From the NCBI GenBank assembly GCA_021813435.1, contig JAKAKR010000004.1, positions 56,972 to 120,971 on the forward strand: a stretch of DNA of 64,000 nt, written 5' to 3'. This DNA comes from Nanobdellota archaeon (GTDB lineage: Archaea; Nanobdellota; Nanobdellia; Woesearchaeales; UBA9642). The notes beneath the pieces are model-generated. The model was given only the letters and a program-made list of their open reading frames with translations, was not told the DNA's origin and did not search any database. This document shows positions 56,635-64,000 of the stretch, piece by piece. A program made the translations under genes and the position numbers. Numbering within the stretch: the stretch's first letter is position 1; each line of letters begins with the position of its first letter.

Positions 56635-57915
56635 TTATGCAGTATCCGGCGCGGTTGATGGTTTTCCCTTCCTTTTGAAGAAGAGCACGCGCATCTCCTG
56701 TTCTCCGGAATAGATTGTTTTTTCATCAGCCAGTTCAAAATGTTCCTCTGCTGCTGCAAGAAGCTGTTTTGCAGTGATGCAGAGCACGACAACACTCCCC
56801 TCGGGCTTGATGATATACTCTGCTTGGTAGAAGAATTCCTTGAATTGCTTATCGAGCAGTGCATCATGCTTGTGTTTGGAGCTTCCGGGAATAAAAGTAA
56901 TGATCTTGTCGAACCCTGATTTTTCGAACTTGACATCATGCCAATCGATGTCGATTCTGCGAAAGTGCAGATATTTCTCGACACCTGCAATCTTTGCATT
57001 TTTATTTGCTGCAGTGATATTGCGCAGGAGCGGATCTGCAGCAGTGATTGGTGGATCGATATCTTTTTGCGCTTTGTCCTCTTTGGCAAAGAATGCATCC
57101 CAGTCAGTTCCGGAAAGCAGGGCAAGTTTCATGAATGGAAATGTCTTATGGTATTGCCTGTGCGAGATATTATTTGCAAAGAGCACTGCCTCGATTGCGA
57201 GTGTCCCGGAATTTGCGAAGGGATCAAGCAGCGAATCCTTAGGATGGTATCCTGCAAGCGCAAGAAGCCCAAATGCCGTCGTACCCCTCAATGATTGGGA
57301 GCTGTTGAATACGCGATAATCGCGTTTTGCAAGATCACCGGAAAAATCAATGCAAAGATATGCCTGGTGGTGTTGCGTGCCAGAGGAGGGAGCGCGATTG
57401 CTGGCGATGCAATAGACCGCAATGTCAGGATGTTTGAGATCAATTTCTAGACTGATCCCTTGTGCTGCAAGATTCTCGTCGATACATTTGCCGATGTGGC
57501 GTTCTAATTCTTGATTGTCCAGCACTTTGGAGCGGCAATACACACGGAACGCTGAAGCCGGGGTAAAGCATGTGGCGATATGCTTGTTTTTTGCGATGCG
57601 ATCCTGGAGTTGCGCTGCAAGATCGTCCTCGGTTGTATATGATATTTTTTCAAGGAGGATAAAGAGTTGGTTTATGATTTGTGAGCGGTATGTGATCCTG
57701 CACAGATCCATAAGCGAGTTTGTCTGGAATGTGATCATTCCTTTTTCTTCCGGTATCCGGGATGGGTTTGTGATCGGGGCGTATACTGCGATATTTTTGA
57801 ATGCAATCTCTTCAAATCCCGGATTTACCAGTGCAAGCGCAGTGATAGGTGAAGGCATCAGAACATCTTTTGAGAGAACAGCAGGTTTCATGAATCCACA
57901 ACCACTACACGACAA
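56635..57915 (-). CDS. THUMP-domain class I RNA methyltransferase (Trm14/RlmL-like)
   Basis: LAGYHPKDSLLDPFANSGTLAIEAVLFANNI methylase motif I; N-terminal FRVYCRSKVLDNQELERHIGKCIDENL THUMP-like. Confidence 0.83.
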   Translation of the reverse strand: MSCSGCGFMKPAVLSKDVLMPSPITALALVNPGFEEIAFKNIAVYAPITNPSRIPEEKGMITFQTNSLMDLCRITYRSQIINQLFILLEKISYTTEDDLAAQLQDRIAKNKHIATCFTPASAFRVYCRSKVLDNQELERHIGKCIDENLAAQGISLEIDLKHPDIAVYCIASNRAPSSGTQHHQAYLCIDFSGDLAKRDYRVFNSSQSLRGTTAFGLLALAGYHPKDSLLDPFANSGTLAIEAVLFANNISHRQYHKTFPFMKLALLSGTDWDAFFAKEDKAQKDIDPPITAADPLLRNITAANKNAKIAGVEKYLHFRRIDIDWHDVKFEKSGFDKIITFIPGSSKHKHDALLDKQFKEFFYQAEYIIKPEGSVVVLCITAKQLLAAAEEHFELADEKTIYSGEQEMRVLFFKRKGKPSTAPDTA

Positions 57916-58564
57916 GTTTCCTCCCTAGATTCATGAATTGTCGTGCAGGAGGACCGCGCGGGTGGGTGTGTAGTACCGGATGCTTCATCCGGAATGATTG
58001 TGTCACATGACGATGCTCGGGAAATTTTGCAATGACCGGAAGTTCATACATGGAGTTGACACTATCCTCTTGGCTCTTGTTGAGGATGATGCCCAGATTG
58101 AGTATCTTTAGTTCCTTCAGCAGATTTTTTGCATCACTGATAATCTTTGAGCTATACGCGGGTGTGTGCACAATAATCGCCTCATTTGCGCCCTTGAGCA
58201 CCTCACGCAGTGGCCCCTCTTCACGCGGGGTATCAATAATGACATAATCATAATCGACAAGCAAATCCTGGAGGTGATCATACACCTTTGCATAATCATG
58301 CAATGATAATGAGGGGATAATCTTAAGTCCTGAAGGGTGCCGATAGATCGCGTCAAAAACATGTCGATCAGCAGAGAACACCTCATCCAGCGTCACTGGA
58401 AGATATCCGATGTCAAGATGCGTCAGCATATTCGGCTTTGAGAAATCCGCGTCAAAGACAAGCACTTTCTGGTTGAGCTGGTGCAATGCGAGTCCGAGGT
58501 TGAGCGCAATAGTGGTCTTTCCGGTGCCGCTCCCCAGTGAGATAATAGAAATAAATCGTGTCAT
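57905..58564 (-). CDS. MinD/ParA-like P-loop ATPase
   Basis: FISIISLGSGTGKTTIALNLGLALHQLNQKVLVFDADFSKPNM; YDYVIIDTPR. Confidence 0.9.
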   Translation of the reverse strand: MTRFISIISLGSGTGKTTIALNLGLALHQLNQKVLVFDADFSKPNMLTHLDIGYLPVTLDEVFSADRHVFDAIYRHPSGLKIIPSLSLHDYAKVYDHLQDLLVDYDYVIIDTPREEGPLREVLKGANEAIIVHTPAYSSKIISDAKNLLKELKILNLGIILNKSQEDSVNSMYELPVIAKFPEHRHVTQSFRMKHPVLHTHPRGPPARQFMNLGRKLVV

Positions 58565-58573
58565 CGTCCTTGA

Positions 58574-59410
58574 TTAGCGTTTTTTTCGCGCAGTCTTTGA
58601 TTTTTTCTTCTGATCTTTTTCCACGCGCTTTTTTGCCTGCTTGCGCAATTCCATGAACCGTAATTTTTCTTTCGGGATGATATGCTTCGGCTTGATCTTT
58701 GGCTTGCGCTTGGTGATGCGCTTCTTTTTGACTTCCTTCTCTTCCTTCTGCTTTCGCCGCTCCCATTCCTTCTGCCGTTCACGTTCCTGGTTCATCTTTT
58801 CCTGGCGCAATCGTTCGCGCATTTCCTTTTCGCGCGCAATCTCTGCATCTGCTTCCTCGCGCATGACCTTGACCTGTGACCAGTACGGATTACCCGGATT
58901 TTCCTCGTCAGTTTTTTCATCATTATTTTCGCCGACCAGTTGTCCGGTGCCCAGACTATATTGTCCGGTCCTGAGATTATCGGCAAGATGGAAAAAGCTC
59001 GTAAGAATCTCATAGTACTGTGAGATGATATTGATGTTGATGATCTCTTCACGGCCGGCGATGATTGCTTTCATCGTGACATGCCTGCGATATTCATTCT
59101 CGCGGGTGTAATTGCTCTTGAGCATTGCCTTGAGCAGAAAATACAAGTCGATATTGTCATGGATCTCCTGCTCCTTGAACGCGTGCTTGAGCGCGACGCA
59201 GCGTTCCTTTGGTGTCGAAGGGACATCTGCAATCATCTTGTGCGCTGTTGCATATTTTAGAAGCGCCTCGAACAGGAAATCATAACAGTCAACCATGCGC
59301 GAAAGGATATTGACCAGGATATCGACAGTTCTCGTATATTTGAGACTGACAAAAATTGAATGATCGACGCGTTTTAATTCTTCAACAGCGTTCTCTATAG
59401 ATTCTTTCAT
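58574..59410 (-). CDS. Helical protein with K/R-rich tail
   Basis: ELKRVDHSIFVSLKYTRTVDILVNILSRMVDCYDFLFEALLKYA; long KRKQKEEKEVKKKRITKRKPKIKPK tail. Confidence 0.65.
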   Translation of the reverse strand: MKESIENAVEELKRVDHSIFVSLKYTRTVDILVNILSRMVDCYDFLFEALLKYATAHKMIADVPSTPKERCVALKHAFKEQEIHDNIDLYFLLKAMLKSNYTRENEYRRHVTMKAIIAGREEIININIISQYYEILTSFFHLADNLRTGQYSLGTGQLVGENNDEKTDEENPGNPYWSQVKVMREEADAEIAREKEMRERLRQEKMNQERERQKEWERRKQKEEKEVKKKRITKRKPKIKPKHIIPKEKLRFMELRKQAKKRVEKDQKKKSKTARKKR

Positions 59411-59449
59411 ACGTATTCCTCCACTCGCATCACGAGTGCATGATGCTAT

Positions 59450-59926
59450 TCAATGATCGAGCCGTTTGGTGATGGCCGCGACTTTTTCCATAAGCTGCCG
59501 CGCCTTGATAAGATCTTTTTTTACTTCTGATTCTGTGAGTGTCTTGATATTGAACTGTTCATCTGCGATGACAAATGTCTGTTTTTTGCTGAACGTTGTT
59601 GCAGTCCGCTTATGTTCATCGAGTAGTTCCTTGATGTGCAGCGTGAAATCGAGAAATTCCCTGTCAACTTCATATTTGGGCATGATCTTTCTGCGGAACA
59701 CCTCGATACATCCCTCGAACGTTTGCCCGAATTCTGGAAGACTTTTAAAATGTTTCTCATAGGTCAAGACTGCAACGATCGTAAGATCGAGTGCACGAAA
59801 GATGTTCTCGATGACTGAAAAGAGGAGTTTTGGCTCTTTTACTGCAGGGTATGTGGTTGAGAGCAGGTGGTCAGCAATCTTTATCTTCTGTTCTGCCTCC
59901 CGTAAGAGCACTGCAAAGTCTTCCAT
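59450..59926 (-). CDS. HEPN-like helical protein
   Basis: LLREAEQKIKIADHLLSTTYPAVKEPKLLFSVIENIFRALDLTIVAVLTYE. Confidence 0.55.
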   Translation of the reverse strand: MEDFAVLLREAEQKIKIADHLLSTTYPAVKEPKLLFSVIENIFRALDLTIVAVLTYEKHFKSLPEFGQTFEGCIEVFRRKIMPKYEVDREFLDFTLHIKELLDEHKRTATTFSKKQTFVIADEQFNIKTLTESEVKKDLIKARQLMEKVAAITKRLDH

Positions 59927-60117
59927 CGTATATAGTCCCCTCTACCGCTTGTGCTCTCTTACAGGGACAAGGGTATATAAAGATTGTGATTAATCGCAGT
60001 TCTTTTCAAAATCTTCGTTTGCGCCTTAAAATGAGCATTTTTTGAAAGGAGCCGACTACTCACGTAGGCAAGTTTTGCAAGAAAGAATACGCTCTATTGA
60101 GATGGCAAGAGAAGTGC

Positions 60118-60474
60118 CTACTCTTTGTGCTGGTTCAATTTAAGAATTGCTTCAGCGATGTCGCCATCAGTCTCTTCCAGTGCAGCTTCTGCCTCTTCCT
60201 GCGTGCAACCTGCCTGGTTCATGACTGTCTCGATATCATCATCTGAATATGCAAGCTCTTTTTCCGGCTCTTCAATGTGCTCCTGCCCGGAAATCTGATA
60301 ACTGGTAGATCCCTGCATGGATACGCGCTGTACAGAAGGACTGGTGATCCTGATTGTCTTGTCAGGGCATTTGATGATGACTTCAGACGCATCAATATCT
60401 TCCTGGTTAATACCCATCTTACGCATCATCTGCTGCATCTGCCGGGGATTGATATTTGGCATCATAGGGACCAC
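60118..60474 (-). CDS. nac: Nascent polypeptide-associated complex protein (archaeal NAC)
   Basis: MNPRQMQQMMRKMGI-type start, NAC beta region, C-terminal UBA (DIETVMNQAGCTQEEAEAALEETDGDIAEAILKL). Confidence 0.95.
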   Translation of the reverse strand: MVPMMPNINPRQMQQMMRKMGINQEDIDASEVIIKCPDKTIRITSPSVQRVSMQGSTSYQISGQEHIEEPEKELAYSDDDIETVMNQAGCTQEEAEAALEETDGDIAEAILKLNQHKE

Positions 60475-60483
60475 AAAGAGAAA

Positions 60484-60660
60484 TTACTGCAGCCCAAACC
60501 AGGCTGCGCCCTTCCAGTTGAGGAGAATCTCAAGGAAAATGACGAGGATGATAAGGACAATGACATGCTCGGGTTTTATCTCAATCTTGCTCTTATAATC
60601 ATCAAAGTATCGGGTGAGACCTGCACCGCTTGAGGGCATTGATATCTTGTCTTGACTCAT
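60484..60660 (-). CDS. Preprotein translocase subunit Sec61-beta (58 aa; absent from the supplied ORF track)
   Basis: Manual translation: MSQDKISMPSSGAGLTRYFDDYKSKIEIKPEHVIVLIILVIFLEILLNWKGAAWFGLQ*. The SGAGL(T/I)RYF...IKP...TM pattern is typical of archaeal Sec61-beta. Confidence 0.93.
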   Translation of the reverse strand: MSQDKISMPSSGAGLTRYFDDYKSKIEIKPEHVIVLIILVIFLEILLNWKGAAWFGLQ

Positions 60661-60695
60661 AGACCTGCGAAAGCAGGAATGTTTTAAAAAGATTG

Positions 60696-60872
60696 TGGAA
60701 AATCAGGGATGTGTTCAAAAAAGTACGCCAATGCCAGTATGCGAGCATCTTAAAGATAACTCTTATAGGCTGACATAAGAGATGACAAGAGTAAATGTCA
60801 GCAATCCCCACACAATACGAATGTGAGCGGCATGGCGTAACAGAATGTTTTGAACACACTTGGAAAATCAGG
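60696..60872. mobile_element. MITE-like element with inverted-repeat ends and a flanking 12-bp direct repeat
   Basis: Direct repeat TGGAAAATCAGG at 60696-60707 and 60861-60872. Inside it, IR TGTGTTCAAAA (60710-60720)/TTTTGAACACA (60848-60858), then TACGCC/GGCGTA and ATGCC/GGCAT pairs, then GCTGACAT (60769-60776)/ATGTCAGC (60795-60802). Confidence 0.7.
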
Positions 60873-60890
60873 ATATCTCCCCTTTGCCTA

Positions 60891-62150
60891 TTACAGGATA
60901 TGCGATCCTGCAGAAACAGTGGTCTGTACGCTCTGCAAGCTGTCTTTGGGGTAGAGCAATGTGATTCTTGTTCCTGCGGATTTCTCGCTTTTGACGTAGA
61001 GTTCGATGTGGTTGAGTTTTGCAAAACGATAGGCGAGCGAGAGCCCGAGTCCAATTCCATCATACTTGCGGGAATACCCTGCTGATTCCTGGATAAATGG
61101 GTCAAAGATGCGGCGGATGATCTCAGGAGCGATCCCGATCCCATTATCGGCGAACGTGATCTGGTATGAATCCTGGCGCTCATCCAGCGTGATATGGATT
61201 GTTCCCTCAATAGTGTACTTGATTGCATTATCAATCAGATGTTCAAAGAGTTTTTCCACTGAATAGCGATCGCCTTCGACCTTAGGGTCACTTGTTGATT
61301 CATAGCGCATCTGCAGGTGTTTACGGGTGATTTCACCATCAAAACGGGAGAGTGTTGATTGCAAGAGTGTCGAGAGATGGAAAGTATCATGCGTCGGCAT
61401 ATATTCTCCTGAGATAATCTGCGCATAATTGATGATAGTGTCAATAGTCCGCGCAAGGCGCGCACTTCCGGTCTGGATGGGGTTGATGATTTGTTCAAAT
61501 GTTTCCAGAGAGCCGGCGTACTCTTCGCTTATTTTTTCCCTGAGGAATTCTGCGTAATTGATGATGTTATTGACTGGCGTTCTGATCTCGTGCGAAATCA
61601 TGGCAAAGAATTTATCGACAATACCCGTGCGCGCAGCAATGGTCCTGTCCTTCTCTTTTGATTCGGTGATGAGCTGCTGCATCCGCGCAGTCAGGTTGCG
61701 GACATTATATTTTGCCTGCAAACTGCTCTTTCTTCGCGCAAGCAATAATTCAGCGGAGAGCATGATTTCAGATGCACTCACGGGTTTTTCACGATACCAA
61801 TCCACCTCCTTGCTGTGAGAATTGAGTTGCGTGAGAATATGATCAAGATTTCCGCTATAGAGCAGCATGACTGCAGGAGGATCAATGGCCGGATCTGCAT
61901 GGTATCGTTTGAGCATTTGCTTGACAAATCCTATCCCGTCAGGAGGGATATCTGCATCCACAATGCAAAGATCATGCAATTCCCCCTGCGCATATTGCTG
62001 CTCCATCAGTTCGAGTGCTGATGCCGTATTAGGGTAGGTTGAACAACGGAGTTCAGCAGATGCGCAGCGGAATCTCATCAGACGTTCTAATGATATATCT
62101 TCATTGGTAACAATAATTGCATTTATCTCAGGCATGGGATCAGCACTCAA
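60891..62150 (-). CDS. Hybrid receiver-like domain + sensor histidine kinase
   Basis: N-terminal receiver-like region (LHDLCIVDADIPPDGIGFVKQM); FFAMISHEIRTPVNNIINYAEFL H-box; DNAIKYTIEGTIHI N-box; FADNGIGIAPEIIRRIFDPFIQ; GIGLGLSLAYRFAKLN. Confidence 0.95.
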   Translation of the reverse strand: MSADPMPEINAIIVTNEDISLERLMRFRCASAELRCSTYPNTASALELMEQQYAQGELHDLCIVDADIPPDGIGFVKQMLKRYHADPAIDPPAVMLLYSGNLDHILTQLNSHSKEVDWYREKPVSASEIMLSAELLLARRKSSLQAKYNVRNLTARMQQLITESKEKDRTIAARTGIVDKFFAMISHEIRTPVNNIINYAEFLREKISEEYAGSLETFEQIINPIQTGSARLARTIDTIINYAQIISGEYMPTHDTFHLSTLLQSTLSRFDGEITRKHLQMRYESTSDPKVEGDRYSVEKLFEHLIDNAIKYTIEGTIHITLDERQDSYQITFADNGIGIAPEIIRRIFDPFIQESAGYSRKYDGIGLGLSLAYRFAKLNHIELYVKSEKSAGTRITLLYPKDSLQSVQTTVSAGSHIL

Positions 62151-62267
62151 CCGGAATTATTCCTGAATATGACCAGTATAATAAAAGAAACTCCAATATA
62201 ATTATGGTCTATACAACATAGAGAGTATATATCCGGAATTTAAAAATAACTCTGCAACCACCAAGTC

Positions 62268-62912
62268 TTATCTTGGCGATAAGTTATCAAGGTATGCCAG
62301 CAATTGGTAATGGTCGCTGATTACAGGAACAGTCGCAGGTATAGATGAATCAGCAGCATCAAGATAATTGATGAAATGACACTGCGCAGCTTTTGCGGCA
62401 AGATAATCGTTCACACTATCGCCGATATAGACGCAGTCTTGAGGATTCGTGACCTGTGTTTTCTCCATCAGGAGCAGCAAGGGTTCAGGATGCGGTTTTC
62501 TCTTGACAGAATCCTCACTGCAGATGATGGATTCTGAGAAAAGCGCAAGTGGCGGGATGGCTTTAAAGATCTTATCGACAAAATCGCGCGATGCCGCAGT
62601 GCAGATGCCAACTTTCAGATTCCGTAATTGCAGTGCATATACGGTCTTTATGAAATCGTTCTTCATAGAGATTATCGAGAGATGGTGCATAACATATTGC
62701 TGTTTTTCAGCGACAATCTCATCGATAACCCGCGGGTCAGAGCTCAATGCGCTGGCAGCATCCTCTGTTGCGCGACCCCTTTGCCATTCAAGAAAATCTG
62801 GTGGAACGGCAGTGCGTGTTTTTGAGAGTGCATATTTCCATGCGCCTTCATGAAGCAGGGAACTTTCAATGCTGGTGCCGTCCATATCGTAGATTACCAG
62901 TTTTAGTGTCAT
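62268..62912 (-). CDS. HAD-superfamily phosphatase (phosphoglycolate phosphatase-like)
   Basis: LVIYDMDGTSIES; KVGICTAASRDFV; RKPHPEPLLLLMEKTQV; CVYIGDSVNDYLAAKAA. Confidence 0.93.
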   Translation of the reverse strand: MTLKLVIYDMDGTSIESSLLHEGAWKYALSKTRTAVPPDFLEWQRGRATEDAASALSSDPRVIDEIVAEKQQYVMHHLSIISMKNDFIKTVYALQLRNLKVGICTAASRDFVDKIFKAIPPLALFSESIICSEDSVKRKPHPEPLLLLMEKTQVTNPQDCVYIGDSVNDYLAAKAAQCHFINYLDAADSSIPATVPVISDHYQLLAYLDNLSPR

Positions 62913-63048
62913 GTCATCCTCATCTTATACCTGTATCGTGTACATTTAAATACCTTTGTTATATATTATCAGTATTATATACACGTGCAGTTATCCTTAT
63001 GAACGGCGAACATATGGTTGACGGCGCTATTATCGGTGTTGTCGCAAG

Positions 63049-64000
63049 TCATTTCTTCTCAGAAAATCCTGCGGTTATTTCTGCGATAAGTGGAATAGGA
63101 GTTGTATAGTGCAGGAGGGAAAGGTTATTACGGCATTGATGGATGATGTTTTGTTCACGATATTTGAGCGAGAGATATAGCGAGCGCAGGTTGTAATAGA
63201 GCAGGGCATACTCTAATGGTTCGTGGTCTTCATCTTTCAATTGCAGATGGGTTGCGGTGTACTCGCGAAAGTTTGGTGTATAGGAAATAACCTGGACAAA
63301 TTCCCGCAGCGGCATGGTCAATTGATGGATGCGGATATCATATACCTTTAAACTATTTGTCAGCGGATCAATCTTGGTATTGGTGGGCGAAGAATCAAGA
63401 AATGGGACAGTGCGGTTCTCAAGATAATATGCTAATGCGCGATCAATGGCGGGTTGCGGAATGGAAATAGCAAGCGATCCGGATATGCCACGCACTGTAG
63501 CTGCAAGCTTTAGCTTGATATCCTCTTTTTTGAAGAGCGTGTCAAAGGAAACCTGGGGGAAGTATTGTGTTGCGATGGTGCGATATTTTTCGAGAAGGTT
63601 CGGGACAAGTGCATAGTAGGTCTTGATCAGCGCGAGATGTTGCGTAATCTGCGCGTCCATAACAGTTCCTGCAGTCATCTTTTCTGCAAGCTTCATTCCT
63701 GGCGCATACTCCAAAATAAGCGTCCGTCCGACTGCAACCATTGCGCAGAGTCGCGCATCAGCGGCAAGATGATCATTAAGATATCTTGCAGTGAATTCAT
63801 AAAACTGTCCAAGATGGATATTTCTTCTCTTAAAATAGAGCCGCCCTTCACTCCAGATATCTTTCGTCTTCATGGCGCCAGTGCTTCTTCCTGAGATACT
63901 CGTGTCAACCAGATGAGGATCATTCATAATGGCGTTGACTACGCGTTCGAGTTTCTTACGGGCAGGACTCGAATACTCAAAGATATCCTTGACACATGCA
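63049..64000 (-). CDS. Hypothetical protein, N-terminus truncated by the window edge
   Basis: Frame stays open upstream of the listed start to the edge (ACVKDIFEYSSPARKKLERVVNAIMNDPHLVDTSISGRSTGAMKTKDIW...); no family recognised with confidence. Confidence 0.65.
   Translation of the reverse strand, partial: ACVKDIFEYSSPARKKLERVVNAIMNDPHLVDTSISGRSTGAMKTKDIWSEGRLYFKRRNIHLGQFYEFTARYLNDHLAADARLCAMVAVGRTLILEYAPGMKLAEKMTAGTVMDAQITQHLALIKTYYALVPNLLEKYRTIATQYFPQVSFDTLFKKEDIKLKLAATVRGISGSLAISIPQPAIDRALAYYLENRTVPFLDSSPTNTKIDPLTNSLKVYDIRIHQLTMPLREFVQVISYTPNFREYTATHLQLKDEDHEPLEYALLYYNLRSLYLSLKYREQNIIHQCRNNLSLLHYTTPIPLIAEITAGFSEKK

Noticed and set aside
58574-58800. K/R-rich low-complexity tail as evidence of a frameshifted gene
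   Set aside because: Frame is continuous and overlapping alternatives are spurious; basic tails are plausible for nucleic-acid-binding archaeal proteins.
59990-60110. Possible further IR element (CTTTTCAAAA / TTTTTTGAAAGG, CTAC-TCAC-GTAG)
   Set aside because: Pairing is imperfect, no flanking direct repeats and no shared motif with the other elements; too weak to report as a feature.
60602-61234. 210-aa minus ORF overlapping the Sec61-beta start, IR element and kinase gene
   Set aside because: Out of frame with both real genes; crosses a non-coding structured repeat.
1-64000. CRISPR arrays, rRNA operons, transposase/integrase genes, prophage structural genes
   Set aside because: Looked for regularly spaced repeats, rRNA signatures and typical recombinase motifs; none recognised in this window.

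Overview
This 64-kb window is gene-dense and comes from an archaeal chromosome, probably a DPANN/Woesearchaeota-like lineage. That placement is my inference from the following: archaeal core genes (ABCE1/Rli1, RadB, MBF1 with Zn-ribbon, NAC, Sec61-beta, archaeal uS2), an intron-containing tRNA-Arg, AT-rich box-A promoters of the form AACATTTAAAAA, many small membrane orphans, and a bacterial-type AspRS. Core functions seen: PPDK (cut by the left edge), HisRS, ValRS, AspRS, Pta, UMP kinase, M17 and M49 peptidases, MscL, a VIT1-like transporter, a ZIP transporter, several glycosyltransferases, TrmB and Lrp regulators, and a receiver/histidine kinase hybrid. Most noteworthy points: (1) a nucleotide-metabolism cluster lying between tRNA-His and hisS, with a PRTase-like protein and a PfkB-kinase/LOG(SLOG) fusion, divergent from a nucleoside phosphorylase. 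(2) Two MITE-like elements, each with terminal inverted repeats and flanking direct repeats (9 bp and 12 bp), plus a third structured inverted-repeat region that shares a 20-nt internal motif with one of them. (3) A TrmB regulator ORF split by an in-frame TAA. (4) Several sharp operator-like dyads. (5) Long hairpin-bearing leaders ahead of aminoacyl-tRNA synthetase genes. All calls come from reading the sequence; no database search was run.
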